Below are positions 41,186 to 51,476 of a stretch of DNA of 64,000 bases, in pieces; position 1 is the stretch's first letter, and the number at the start of each line of letters is the position of its first letter. The notes beneath the pieces are model-generated. The model searched no databases and was not told the origin of the DNA. It saw nothing but the letters and a program-made list of their open reading frames with translations. A program made the translations under genes and the position numbers. The stretch covers positions 1-64,000 of the forward strand of contig NZ_JBGMWH010000016.1 in assembly GCF_041514305.1 (NCBI RefSeq), read 5' to 3'. This DNA comes from Salinarimonas chemoclinalis. Its GTDB lineage: Bacteria > Pseudomonadota > Alphaproteobacteria > Rhizobiales > Beijerinckiaceae.

Positions 41186-42388
41186 ATGAGCGATATGGCG
41201 GGCGGCACGGGGACGGCGGAGGCGCGCGCGCCGGCGGAGGGGGGCGGCGGGCCGATCCAGCCGGTCTCGGCGGGGGCGCTCGCGGCGCTCGTCGGCTTCG
41301 CCTCGACCTTCGCGCTGCTGCTGCAGGGCTTCGTCGCGGTGGGCGCCACGCCCGCCCAGGCGGCGTCCGGGCTGCTCGCGGTATGCCTCGTCAAGGGCGT
41401 GCTGGCGATCGGCCTGTCCTGGCGCACGCGGCTGCCGATCTCGATCGCCTGGTCCACGCCCGGCGCGGCGCTGCTCGTGGCGACCGGCGCCTACCCGGGG
41501 GGCTTCCCGGTCGCGGTCGGCGCCTTCCTGGCGGCCTCCGTCCTCGTGATCCTGGCGGGGGTGATCCGGCCGTTCGGCCGCGCCGTCGAGCGCATCCCGA
41601 TGCCGCTGGCCGCCGCGATGCTGGCGGGCATCCTGCTCGACCTGTGCCTCGCCCCGGCGCGCGCGACGCTGGTGGAGCCGGCGCTGGCGCTGCCGATCGT
41701 CGTCGTGTGGGCGTCGGCGCTGCGCTTCGCGCGGCCGTATGCCGTGCCGCTCGCGGTTCTGGTGACGATCGGCCTCGTCTTCGCGGCGACACCGCTGCCC
41801 GAGGCGTCCTGGGCCGCGCTCGCACCCCGGCCCGTGCTCGTCGCTCCGACCTTCTCGCTCGACGCGCTCGTCGGTCTCGCCCTGCCGCTCTTCCTCGTGA
41901 CGATGGCCTCGCAGAACGTGCCGGGGCTCGCGGTGCTCGCCGCCAACGGCTACCGACCGCCGGTCGGGCCCGTCTTCGTCGGCACCGGCGTCGCGAGCGC
42001 GATCGCCGCCCCCTTCGGCGGCCATCTCGTGAACCTCGCCGCCATCACCGCGGCGCTGTGCGCGGGACCCGAGGCGCATCCCGACCCGGCGAAGCGCTGG
42101 GTCGCGGCGGCGACGGCGGGGGCGGTCTACGTCGCGCTCGGCCTCTCCGCGGGCGCGGCGGCCGCCTTCATCGCGGCCTCGCCGCCGATCTTGATTCAGG
42201 CGGTGGCCGGCCTCGCGCTGCTGACGAGCTTCGCGGGCGCGATCCAGGCGGCGCTCGCGGACGAGAAGGCGCGCATGGCCGCCCTCGTCTGCTTCGTCAC
42301 CACCGCCTCCGGCGTGGCCTTCTTCGGCATCGGCGCGCCGTTCTGGGGATTGCTCGCCGGCGGGGCGATGTGGATGCTCCGGCGGTGA
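41186..42388 (+). CDS. benE: Benzoate/H+ symporter family transporter BenE
   Basis: A 400-residue inner-membrane permease with about 11-12 hydrophobic spans. It matches BenE: STFALLLQGFVAVGATPAQA, SIAWSTPGAALLVATGAYPG, PMPLAAAMLAGILLDLCLAP, LPLFLVTMASQNVPGLAVLA and AIAAPFGGHLVNLAAITAAL. Likely a proton symporter of benzoate or another aromatic acid; no benzoate degradation genes are in the window, so the substrate is inferred from the family. ATG at 41186. Confidence 0.9.
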   Translation: MSDMAGGTGTAEARAPAEGGGGPIQPVSAGALAALVGFASTFALLLQGFVAVGATPAQAASGLLAVCLVKGVLAIGLSWRTRLPISIAWSTPGAALLVATGAYPGGFPVAVGAFLAASVLVILAGVIRPFGRAVERIPMPLAAAMLAGILLDLCLAPARATLVEPALALPIVVVWASALRFARPYAVPLAVLVTIGLVFAATPLPEASWAALAPRPVLVAPTFSLDALVGLALPLFLVTMASQNVPGLAVLAANGYRPPVGPVFVGTGVASAIAAPFGGHLVNLAAITAALCAGPEAHPDPAKRWVAAATAGAVYVALGLSAGAAAAFIAASPPILIQAVAGLALLTSFAGAIQAALADEKARMAALVCFVTTASGVAFFGIGAPFWGLLAGGAMWMLRR

Positions 42389-42455
42389 TCGGGGGCTCGG
42401 CGCGGGAGCGGCATCGCCGCCGATAACCGTCCGATCCCGGATACGCCGACCCCGC

Positions 42456-43169
42456 TCAATACCGCCGGAACAGGCTCACCAGCTTGCCCTGGATCTTCAC
42501 CCGGTCCGGCCCGAGCACGCGCGTCTCGTAGGCGGGGTTGGCCGCCTCGAGGGCGATGGAGGAGCCGCGGCGGCGGAAGCGCTTCAAGGTCGCCTCCTCG
42601 TCGTCGATCAGCGCGACGATGATGTCCCCGGTGTTTGCCACGTCCTGCTTGCGCACGACGACGATGTCCCCGTCGAGGATGCCCGCCTCGATCATCGAAT
42701 CGCCGCGGACCTCCAGCGCGAAATGCTCGCCCGAGGCGACGAGGTCCGGCGAGACGGTGATCGAGTGGCTCTGCGACTGGATCGCCGAGATCGGCACGCC
42801 CGCCGCGATCCGGCCCATGACCGGGATCTGGATGCCGCGCTCCTCGTCCGGAACGCTCGGCGGCGCCGCGGGCGCCGACGCGGCCTTGGGCTTCGCCGCG
42901 AGCCCGCCCTCGACGACGCTCGGGTTGAAGCGCCGGCTCGACGGCACGCCCAGGCCCTCGGGCAGGCGCACGACCTCGAGCGCCCGCGCCCGGTTCGGCA
43001 GCCGCCGGATGAAGCCGCGCTCCTCCAGCGCCGTGATCAGCCGGTGGATGCCCGACTTCGACTTGAGGTCGAGCGCGTCCTTCATCTCGTCGAAGGAAGG
43101 CGGGACGCCGGTCTCCCGCACCCGCTCGTGGATGAAGCGAAGCAGTTCGTGCTGTTTGCGCGTGAGCAT
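42456..43169 (-). CDS. lexA: LexA, SOS repressor
   Basis: Autocleaving repressor of the SOS response. The 237-residue product begins MLTRKQHELLRFIHERV and has a winged helix DNA-binding domain with PPSFDEMKDALDLKSKSGIH, then a long Ala/Pro hinge (about 75-110), the scissile Ala123-Gly124 in RIAAGVPISAI, Ser158 in RGDSMIEAG and the general base Lys196 in EEATLKRF. Upstream lies a GAAC-N7-GAAC SOS box, so autoregulation is expected. In many relatives lexA sits beside moeA and comEC; here it is 20 kb away. Confidence 0.97.
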   Translation of the reverse strand: MLTRKQHELLRFIHERVRETGVPPSFDEMKDALDLKSKSGIHRLITALEERGFIRRLPNRARALEVVRLPEGLGVPSSRRFNPSVVEGGLAAKPKAASAPAAPPSVPDEERGIQIPVMGRIAAGVPISAIQSQSHSITVSPDLVASGEHFALEVRGDSMIEAGILDGDIVVVRKQDVANTGDIIVALIDDEEATLKRFRRRGSSIALEAANPAYETRVLGPDRVKIQGKLVSLFRRY

Positions 43170-43254
43170 GGAGCGACCCCGTCCTCGAGCCTTCCGCGCC
43201 GCCGGCCGAATCGCGATGGCGGTCACGCGGAAAACAAACGCGGAACTCATACCC

Positions 43255-43269
43255 GTTCCCCATGCGTTC
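43255..43269 (-). promoter_or_regulatory. SOS box (LexA operator) of lexA
   Basis: Reads GTTC-CCCATGC-GTTC on the plus strand, that is GAAC-N7-GAAC on the lexA strand, the LexA-binding motif of alphaproteobacteria. It is 86-100 bases upstream of the chosen lexA start. Confidence 0.85.
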
Positions 43270-43380
43270 CGCAACCCCCATCGCGGCGACTCGTCGCGGG
43301 ACGGTGAACGGATCGGCGACGACGGGGTCCCCGGGCGGCGGCCCGCCGGGACGCGGCCTCCCTCTAGCCAGCGGCGACGA

Positions 43381-43402
43381 GATAGTTTATATATGAACTA
43401 TC
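43381..43402. promoter_or_regulatory. 22-bp palindrome before the beta-oxidation operon
   Basis: GATAGTT (43381-43387) and its perfect inverse AACTATC (43396-43402) flank the eight-base spacer TATATATG, an AT island in a GC-rich region, 51 bases before the acyl-CoA dehydrogenase start. The position and symmetry suit a repressor operator overlapping the promoter, as for TetR- or MerR-type controls of fatty-acid genes. No cognate regulator gene is adjacent. Confidence 0.6.
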
Positions 43403-43453
43403 CACGGCGCGCATCCGTGCGAAACGCCCGCCCGATCCCTAGGGAGAGAGCCC

Positions 43454-45244
43454 ATGCCGGTCTACAAGGCCCCCGTCGCCGACACGTCCTTCATCCTCGA
43501 CGACGTCCTGAAGCTGTCGCGCCACGCCGATCTGCCGGGCTTCGCCGACGCCACGCCCGACACGGTGGCGGCGATCCTCGAGGAGGGCGCGAAGCTGACC
43601 GAGACGTCGTGGGCGCCGACCAATCTCGCGGGCGACCAGGAGGGCTGCACGCGCAACGCCGACGGCAGCGTCGCCGCGCCCAAGGCGTTCAAGGCGGCCT
43701 ACGAGGCCTACGTCCAGGGCGGCTGGCTCGGGCTCTCGGCGCCCGAGGAGTTCGGCGGCCAGGGCCTGCCCACGACCCTCAACACGGTGATGCAGGAGTT
43801 CGCCTCCTCGGCGAACCTCGCGCTCGCCATGTACCCGGGCCTGACGATGGGCGCCATCGCCGCGCTGATCGAGCACGGCTCCCCGGAGCAGAAGGCGACG
43901 TACCTGCCCAAGATGATCGAGGGCACCTGGTCGGGCACGATGAACCTGACCGAGCCGCATTGCGGCACCGATCTCGGCATGATCAAGACCAAGGCGGTCC
44001 CCAACGGCGACGGCTCGTACGCCATCACCGGCACGAAGATCTTCATCTCGGCGGGGGAGCACGACCTCACCGAGAACATCGTCCACCTGGTGCTCGCCCG
44101 CATCGAGGGCGCGCCGCAGGGCACCAAGGGCATCTCGCTCTTCGTCGTGCCGAAGATGCTCGTGAACGACGACGGTTCGCTGGGCGCACGCAACGGCGTC
44201 TCCTGCGGCTCGCTCGAGCACAAGATGGGCATCCACGGCAACGCCACCTGCGTGATGAACTACGACGGCGCCACGGGCTGGCTCGTCGGCGAGGAGAATC
44301 GCGGGCTCGCGGCCATGTTCGTGATGATGAACGAGGCGCGGCTCGCGGTGGGCGTCCAGGGCCTCGCGGTCTCCGAGGTCGCCTACCAGAACGCCGTCGC
44401 CTACGCGAAGGACCGCCTCCAGGGCCGTTCGCTCACCGGCCCGAAGAACCCGGACGGCCCGGCCGACCCGATCATCGTCCACCCGGACGTGCGCCGCACG
44501 CTGATGACGATCCGCGCCATCAACGAGGCGGCGCGTGCGCTCATCCTGCGCACGGCGCTCGAGAGCGACATCGCCCACCGTTCGCCGGACGCGGCCGCGC
44601 GCCAGAAGGCCCTCGACTTCCTCGGCCTGATGACGCCCGTCGTGAAGGGCGTGTTCACGGATCTCGGCTTCGACAACGCGGTCAAGGCCCAGCAGATGTT
44701 CGGCGGGCACGGCTACGTCGAGGAGTGGGGCATGTCGCAGTTCGTCCGCGACGCCCGCATCACCATGATCTACGAGGGCGCCAACGGCATCCAGGCGATG
44801 GATCTCGTCGGCCGCAAGCTCGCCAAGGACGGCGGGCGCGCGGTGATGGCCTTCTTCGGCGAGGTCGAGGCCTTCTGCAAGGCGAACGCGTCGGACCCCG
44901 CGATGCAGCCCTATATCGGGCCGCTCGGCGAGGGCCTGGGGCGCCTCCAGCAGGCCACGATGTGGTTCATGAACAACGCCATGGCCAAGCCCGACAACGC
45001 CGGCGCCGGAGCGACCGACTACATGCACATGTTCGGGCTGGTCGCGATGGGCTGGATGTGGGGGCTGATGGCCGAGGCGGCGCTCGCGAAGGAGGGTGCG
45101 CCCGGCATGGAGCGCATTATGGCCGAGAAGCTCGTCGTCGGGCGCTTCTACATGGAGCGTCTGATGCCCGAGACCGCGGCCCAGCTGGCGCGCATCTCCG
45201 CGGGCGCGGACACGACGATGGCGCTGCCGGCGGAGGCGTTCTGA
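43454..45244 (+). CDS. Acyl-CoA dehydrogenase, large (DmdC/FadE-like) type
   Basis: FAD enzyme for the first oxidation of acyl-CoA. The 596-residue product is of the long subfamily that includes 3-methylmercaptopropionyl-CoA dehydrogenase (DmdC) and starts MPVYKAPVADTSFILDDVLK. It shows the flavin region MNLTEPHCGTDLGMIKTKAV, FISAGEHDLTENIVHLVLAR, and the active-site segment MIYEGANGIQAMDLVGRKL with the catalytic Glu in YEG, then a C-terminal helical extension. GGGAGAGAG precedes the ATG. First gene of a fatty-acid beta-oxidation operon with the thiolase and fadJ-like genes behind. Confidence 0.93.
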   Translation: MPVYKAPVADTSFILDDVLKLSRHADLPGFADATPDTVAAILEEGAKLTETSWAPTNLAGDQEGCTRNADGSVAAPKAFKAAYEAYVQGGWLGLSAPEEFGGQGLPTTLNTVMQEFASSANLALAMYPGLTMGAIAALIEHGSPEQKATYLPKMIEGTWSGTMNLTEPHCGTDLGMIKTKAVPNGDGSYAITGTKIFISAGEHDLTENIVHLVLARIEGAPQGTKGISLFVVPKMLVNDDGSLGARNGVSCGSLEHKMGIHGNATCVMNYDGATGWLVGEENRGLAAMFVMMNEARLAVGVQGLAVSEVAYQNAVAYAKDRLQGRSLTGPKNPDGPADPIIVHPDVRRTLMTIRAINEAARALILRTALESDIAHRSPDAAARQKALDFLGLMTPVVKGVFTDLGFDNAVKAQQMFGGHGYVEEWGMSQFVRDARITMIYEGANGIQAMDLVGRKLAKDGGRAVMAFFGEVEAFCKANASDPAMQPYIGPLGEGLGRLQQATMWFMNNAMAKPDNAGAGATDYMHMFGLVAMGWMWGLMAEAALAKEGAPGMERIMAEKLVVGRFYMERLMPETAAQLARISAGADTTMALPAEAF

Positions 45245-45288
45245 GCGAGCCACGGCGCATACGAACCGAACGCCACAGGGAGGCATCC

Positions 45289-46497
<1,209 letters not shown>

Positions 46498-46517
46498 GAG
46501 AGCCGGGAGACAAGACC

Positions 46518-48716
46518 ATGGACCTCACCAACTTCCGCTTCGAGACCGACGCCGACGGCATCGCACTCCTCACCTGGGACATGCCCGGGCGCTCGATGAA
46601 CGTCATCACCCCCGAGGTGATGGAGGAGCTCGCCCGCGTGATCGAGCACGTCGCCGAGACCGCCGAGATCGAGGGCTGCGTGATCGCGTCCGGCAAGAAG
46701 GACTTCTCCGGCGGCGCCGACCTCGGGATGCTCCAGGGGCTTCGCGCCATGCACGCGAAGCTCGCCGCGGAGAAGGGCGCGGAGGAGGCGATGCGCGTCT
46801 TCTTCGAGCAATCGCGCCGGCTCTCGCTGCTCTACCGACGGCTCGAGACCTGCGGCAAGCCCTTCGTCGCGGCGATCCACGGCACCTGCCTCGGCGGCGC
46901 CTTCGAGCTCGCGCTCGCCTGCCACCAGCGCATCCTGTGCGATCACGACCGCACCAAGGTCGGGCTTCCCGAGATCAAGGTCGGGCTCTTCCCCGGCGCC
47001 GGCGGCACCCAGCGCGTGGCGCGGCTGATGCAGACGGGCGACGCGCTGCAGATGCTGTTCAAGGGCCAGCAGATCAAGGGATCGATGGCGCGCAACATGG
47101 GCCTCGTCCACCAGGTCGTGCCGCACGACCAGCTGATCGACACGGCCAAGGCCTGGATCCGCGACGGCGGCTCCGCGGTGGCGCCGTGGGACCAGAAGGG
47201 CTTCAAGCTGCCCTCGAACAAGGTCTACTCCCCCGCCGGCATGCAGATCTGGCCCGCGGCGAACGCCATCTATCGCCGCGAGACGAACGACAACTACCCC
47301 GCCGCGAAGGCCATCCTGCAATCGGTCTACGAGGGCCTGCAGCTGCCCATGGATCTCGCGCTCAAGGTCGAGTCCCGCTATTTCGCCCACATCCTGCGCT
47401 CGAAGGAGGCAGCGGCGATGATCCGCACGCTCTTCGTCTCGATGGGCGAACTCAACAAGGGCGCCCGGCGCCCCGCCTCCGTGGGCGAGACCTCGCTGAA
47501 GCGGATCGGCGTCGTCGGCGCGGGCTTCATGGGCGCGGGGGTCGCCTACGTCGCGGCGAACGCGGGCTTCGAGGTCGTGCTCGTCGACCGCGACAGGGAG
47601 GCGGCCGAGAAGGGCAAGGCCCATTCGCACGAGCTCATGACCGACCAGGTCATGAAGGGCCGCGCCAAGACCGCCGACCGCGACGCGCTGCTGGCGCGCA
47701 TCACCGCGGCGGACGACTACGCGGCGCTCGCCGGCTGCGACCTCGTGGTCGAGGCCGTGTTCGAGGACCCGAAGGTCAAGGCCGAGGTCATCTCCAAGGT
47801 CGAGGCCGCCGTCGGCGAGACCGCGATCTTCGGCTCGAACACCTCGACGCTGCCGATCTCGGGGCTGGCGAAGGCTTCGTCGCGTCCGGAGCGCTTCGTG
47901 GGCATCCACTTCTTCTCGCCGGTCGAGAAGATGATGCTCGTCGAGATCATCCTGGGCGAGAAGACCGGAGACGAGGCGCTCGCCGTCGCGCTCGACTTCG
48001 TGCGCGCCATCAAGAAGACCCCGATCGTCGTCAACGACGCGCGCGGCTTCTTCGCCAATCGCTGCGTGGGCGCCTACATCCTCGAAGGGCACAAGATGCT
48101 CGTCGAGGGCGTGCCGCCGGCGATGATCGAGAACGCCGGCAAGGCCGCGGGCATGCCGGTCGGACCGCTCTCGCTCAACGACGAGGTGGCGCTCGATCTC
48201 GCGCTGCGGATCGTCAAGGCCACCGAGGCGATAGCGGGCGCGGGCGCGATCGACCCGGACCAGAAGGCGATGCTGGTCGCCATGGTGGAGGGCGAGGGCC
48301 GGCTCGGGCGCAAGAACGGCCGGGGCTTCTACGATTATCCCGAGGGCGGCAGGAAGCGGCTCTGGCCGGGCCTCGCCGGCATGGCGAAGGCGCGCCGCGA
48401 GGGCGAGACGATCGACTTCGCCGAATTGCAGGATCGCCTCCTCGTCGCCCAAGCGCTGGAGGCGGCCCGCACCGTCGAGGAGGGCGTGATCGTCGACCCC
48501 CGCGAGGCGGACGTCGGCTCGATCCTCGGCTTCGGCTTCGCGCCGTTCACCGGCGGCGCGCTCTCCTGGATCGACTTCATGGGGGCGAAGGCCTTCGTGG
48601 AGAAGGCCGACCGCCTCGCCACCGTCCACGGCACCCGCTTCGCCGTCCCGGCTCTGCTGCGGCAGATGGCCGATGCCGGCGAGACGTTCTACGGGCGCAT
48701 GAAGCCCGCCGCGTGA
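46518..48716 (+). CDS. fadJ: Fused enoyl-CoA hydratase/3-hydroxyacyl-CoA dehydrogenase
   Basis: Multifunctional alpha-subunit of beta-oxidation, 732 residues. The N-terminal crotonase domain (about 1-200) has HGTCLGGAFELALAC and the catalytic Glu pair region LPEIKVGLFPGAGGTQR; the NAD-binding Rossmann motif is KRIGVVGAGFMGAGVAYVAA at about residue 328, with HFFSPVEKMMLVEIILG, and the C-terminal dehydrogenase domain ends RLATVHGTRFAVPALL. FadB and FadJ cannot be told apart with certainty; the name follows the operon type. 20 bases after the thiolase. Confidence 0.94.
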   Translation: MDLTNFRFETDADGIALLTWDMPGRSMNVITPEVMEELARVIEHVAETAEIEGCVIASGKKDFSGGADLGMLQGLRAMHAKLAAEKGAEEAMRVFFEQSRRLSLLYRRLETCGKPFVAAIHGTCLGGAFELALACHQRILCDHDRTKVGLPEIKVGLFPGAGGTQRVARLMQTGDALQMLFKGQQIKGSMARNMGLVHQVVPHDQLIDTAKAWIRDGGSAVAPWDQKGFKLPSNKVYSPAGMQIWPAANAIYRRETNDNYPAAKAILQSVYEGLQLPMDLALKVESRYFAHILRSKEAAAMIRTLFVSMGELNKGARRPASVGETSLKRIGVVGAGFMGAGVAYVAANAGFEVVLVDRDREAAEKGKAHSHELMTDQVMKGRAKTADRDALLARITAADDYAALAGCDLVVEAVFEDPKVKAEVISKVEAAVGETAIFGSNTSTLPISGLAKASSRPERFVGIHFFSPVEKMMLVEIILGEKTGDEALAVALDFVRAIKKTPIVVNDARGFFANRCVGAYILEGHKMLVEGVPPAMIENAGKAAGMPVGPLSLNDEVALDLALRIVKATEAIAGAGAIDPDQKAMLVAMVEGEGRLGRKNGRGFYDYPEGGRKRLWPGLAGMAKARREGETIDFAELQDRLLVAQALEAARTVEEGVIVDPREADVGSILGFGFAPFTGGALSWIDFMGAKAFVEKADRLATVHGTRFAVPALLRQMADAGETFYGRMKPAA

Positions 48717-48732
48717 GCGGCCGGGCGCGACG

Positions 48733-49989
48733 TCACGGGACCGGGGCCGCGCGATCGAGGCGCAGCGCCGGGACCGCCTCGCGCAGCATCGCCACGTCCC
48801 GAGCCCGGACGCCCCGCCCGTCGAGGAACTCGGCGAAGCGGCGGACGCCGGCCATGACCTCCTCGTGAATGTCGCGGGCGCGCGCCTCGACGAGGCCGAA
48901 CGCGCGGTGGCTGGCCGCGGCAGCGGCCGGGTCGCAGGCCGGGCTCGTCCCGCGCGCCGGCGCGCAGGCGTGCCGATCGACGCCCGGATGCGGCACGATG
49001 TCGAAGGCCGGCGACAGCTCCCACCCCGCGCCCCGATCGATCATCGCGTGGTTGCGCAGGTGATCGTCCGTGTTCCTCAGCCACGCATTGACCAGGAGCC
49101 GGCGGTACATGTCCGCCTCCGGCGACGCGGCGCCGATCCGGCGCGCGACGAGCGCCATGTCCACGTAGGTCTTGTCGGTGCGGTACTCGGTGGAGGGCTG
49201 GCGCAGCAGCGTCGCCATGCTGAGATAGCCGTGGGCACGGCCCGCGTCGTCGCGGTCGAAGCGGCACACGAGCAGAACGGAGCGCCCCGCCACGTCGAGG
49301 ACGACGCGCTCGGCCACGGGCACGCCCGCCGCCTCCGCCGCGTCGAGGCACGCCGCCTCGACCCGCGGCTCGTCGAACCGATCGCCCCAGGCGGGAAACT
49401 TGGCGATGTACTCTCGAGCGTCCCGGCGAAGCCGCGCCTTCGGCCGTGCGCCACCGACGTCGCGCGAGCTGCGGAAGAGGAGACCGAGGTGATCCGCCGT
49501 CGCATCGCCTTCGTCCGCCGCGCGCGCGGCGGCGAGCAGGGCCTCCAGGTCGTCTTCCGCGTCGGGTAGCCGCGCGAGCGCGCGCGTGGCCGGCCGCCAG
49601 GTCTCCGGGCCGTCCGGCGTCGGCCCGAAGAGCAGGTCGCCCGTACGCTCCGCCCCGCCCAGCGCCAGCATCTCCATCATTCCGAGATCGAGGTCGGGGT
49701 AGGCCTGCCGCAGGATGCCCTTTCCCCACCCGTCCGGCCCCGCGTCCAGGAAGGCGAGCGGCACCTCCTCGGGGGCCGAGGGGTAGGAGCGTGCGCTCGG
49801 GGGCATGCCGATCGGGTCGACGGCCCGGCGATCGGGACGCGCGAGGTAGCTTCGCGCGTAGCGGAAGCGCGACTGCCTGCGCGGGCCGCGCCCTTCCGCT
49901 ACGAGCTCGCCGACCGGTACGGCGCCCGCCGACGTCTCGCGGAACACGACCAGACGCTCGACCAGGCCCGCGTCAGAAATCCGCCACAT
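48733..49989 (-). CDS. hipA: HipA-like serine/threonine kinase toxin
   Basis: A 418-residue kinase of the HipA type II toxin family, which in other bacteria phosphorylates glutamyl-tRNA synthetase or related targets. The N-terminal domain (about 10-130) contains LAFLDAGPDGWGKGILRQAY; the core holds the loop SSRDVGGARPKA with Lys184, the catalytic loop NTDDHLRNHAM with Asp309 and Asn313, and the metal-binding SPAFDIVPHPG with Asp330. All key residues appear present. ATG at 49989 is chosen over a GTG at 50007. It overlaps the hipB stop by 17 bases. Confidence 0.88.
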   Translation of the reverse strand: MWRISDAGLVERLVVFRETSAGAVPVGELVAEGRGPRRQSRFRYARSYLARPDRRAVDPIGMPPSARSYPSAPEEVPLAFLDAGPDGWGKGILRQAYPDLDLGMMEMLALGGAERTGDLLFGPTPDGPETWRPATRALARLPDAEDDLEALLAAARAADEGDATADHLGLLFRSSRDVGGARPKARLRRDAREYIAKFPAWGDRFDEPRVEAACLDAAEAAGVPVAERVVLDVAGRSVLLVCRFDRDDAGRAHGYLSMATLLRQPSTEYRTDKTYVDMALVARRIGAASPEADMYRRLLVNAWLRNTDDHLRNHAMIDRGAGWELSPAFDIVPHPGVDRHACAPARGTSPACDPAAAAASHRAFGLVEARARDIHEEVMAGVRRFAEFLDGRGVRARDVAMLREAVPALRLDRAAPVP

Positions 49990-50293
49990 CGGCCTTCGCT
50001 CCCGCACGGCGTCGCCCGAGGTCGAGGCCGTCCCCGATCGGGTCCGACCCGACGAGCTCCGCCAGCCGCTCGGGATAGCCGAGCACGGTCAGCGCCCGCA
50101 TGAGGATGCCGATCGCGACGCCGGGGCGTCCCTTCTCTAGCGCGACGACCGACGAGCGAGCGACCCCGATCCGCTCCGCCAGCTCCACCTGGCTGAGGTT
50201 GCGCCGCAGCCGCGCGAGGCGGATCGTCTCGCCGAGCCGCGCGAGCGCGTCGTATTCGTCCCCGGACAGAGGGGTGGTGATCCGCACCTGCAT
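49973..50293 (-). CDS. hipB: HipB-like antitoxin, XRE helix-turn-helix
   Basis: A 106-residue XRE-family DNA-binding protein (LGETIRLARLRRNLSQVELA, then ERIGVARSSVVALEKGRPGV as the helix-turn-helix, about residues 20-58) followed by a short C-terminal region that would contact HipA. First gene of the hipBA operon. A perfect palindrome lies just upstream, suiting autorepression. N-terminal residues before the HTH (MQVRITTPLSGDEYDAL) are an addition compared with E. coli HipB. Confidence 0.87.
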   Translation of the reverse strand: MQVRITTPLSGDEYDALARLGETIRLARLRRNLSQVELAERIGVARSSVVALEKGRPGVAIGILMRALTVLGYPERLAELVGSDPIGDGLDLGRRRAGAKADVADF

Positions 50294-50303
50294 GAAACTC
50301 CAG

Positions 50304-50322
50304 ACATTAACGGCCTTAATGT
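50304..50322. promoter_or_regulatory. Palindromic operator candidate for hipBA
   Basis: ACATTAA (50304-50310) and TTAATGT (50316-50322) form a perfect seven-base inverted repeat around CGGCC, only 11 bases before the hipB start codon, in a short AT-rich patch. Position and symmetry fit the self-regulating operator expected for HipB. Confidence 0.65.
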
Positions 50323-50381
50323 ATCAAACTCCACTCAAAATGCAAGGGTGCCGTGAGGTTCCGCTCTGGTAGTGCCGCTCC

Positions 50382-51389
50382 TTACGTCGCCCGCGCCATC
50401 GGTGCGATCAGCCGGCGGGCGGCGGCGAGGAGGCCTCGAGCGGGCGCGCCGGGACGACCGAGCGCGCTCGGGGCGAGCGTCCAGTCGTTCCGAACGGGAG
50501 GCGGGGCGATGGGCCGGCGCGCGAGGAGCGCGGCGAGGGCCGACGCCTCGCCGGGCACGGCGGCGGTGAGCCAGGCGTGGTCGCGCACGAGGATCGCCGC
50601 GGCGACCGCCGCGCCGTCGCGCCTGGTGATCGCCACGCGGCACGTGCGCTCGCGGGCGGCGCGGCGGGTCGCCGTGCGCACGAGGTTGGCGTGGCCGGGG
50701 TCCTGGACGAGCGCGAGCCGCCGCTGCGCGGCAGCCGCCTCGACGTCGAGCGCGAGGAAGACCTCGACGGCGTCGCGTACCTCCGTGGCCGTGCGGGCAT
50801 TCTCGAAGGAGAGATCGGCGAAGGGCACCACGGTCCGCTCCGGCTCGGCGTCTCGCGCCTGTGCGAGCGCGTTCGGCGAGAGGCCGGCGCCGCGCAGGAG
50901 ATGGGCGAGCGCCGAGCCGAGCGGCGCGTCGGCGAGGACGAGCGGCGTGCCGCGCCCGCGGGCGTAGCGCAGCATCGCGTCGAGCACCGACCCGGCGGCC
51001 TCGGCGTCGAGGAGCGGCGTCGCGGCCGGCAGGAGGTCGACACGCCAGGGCACGAGCCGCTTCGCGCCGAGGGGGCCGCGCGCGGCCGTCACCGGAGCGA
51101 CGCCGACGAGGCGCGCGCCGCTCCAGACGAGGAGCGTCTGGAGCCGGCGGCCCTCCGGCAGGTGGCGCGCCGCGGCGGCGAGGAGCGCGTGCTCCGCGAA
51201 GGGACTCGGCACGAGCGCCCGGCGTGCGAGCGCCGCCCAGGGCGCGGCGATCGCGTCGAGATCGAGGGGTCCGCGCAGCTCGATGCCGAAGCCGCCCACC
51301 TCGACGCGGGGGATCGCGGACGTCTCGGGACGGCCGCGCGTGCCGCCGCGGGACGCCTGGCCGAGGGGGGACGCGGACGCGAACATCAT
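50382..51389 (-). CDS. GNAT-fold acyltransferase-like protein
   Basis: A 335-residue protein resembling the BioF2/CelD-type GNAT superfamily (Acetyltransf_6) used in polysaccharide or cell-envelope work: PFAEHALLAAAARHLPEGRR, LLVWSGARLVGVAPVTAAR, then VRNDWTLAPSALGRPGAPA at the end. No strict acetyl-CoA P-loop was seen. ATG at 51389 with AGGAG eight bases upstream is chosen; a second ATG follows directly. Divergent from the spermidine-synthase-like gene. Function uncertain. Confidence 0.62.
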   Translation of the reverse strand: MMFASASPLGQASRGGTRGRPETSAIPRVEVGGFGIELRGPLDLDAIAAPWAALARRALVPSPFAEHALLAAAARHLPEGRRLQTLLVWSGARLVGVAPVTAARGPLGAKRLVPWRVDLLPAATPLLDAEAAGSVLDAMLRYARGRGTPLVLADAPLGSALAHLLRGAGLSPNALAQARDAEPERTVVPFADLSFENARTATEVRDAVEVFLALDVEAAAAQRRLALVQDPGHANLVRTATRRAARERTCRVAITRRDGAAVAAAILVRDHAWLTAAVPGEASALAALLARRPIAPPPVRNDWTLAPSALGRPGAPARGLLAAARRLIAPMARAT

Positions 51390-51476
51390 GGCTGTGCTCC
51401 TGCCTGATCACGATCGTCCCGCTCCGGGACGGCGGGTCGCTCGAAAGCGCCGCGCGTCGTTCACGTTTCAGAAACC

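Noticed and set aside
43170..43274. An N-terminally extended lexA starting upstream at 43250 or 43274
   Set aside because: The extension lacks LexA similarity and would overlap the SOS box; MLTRKQ at 43169 is the family start.
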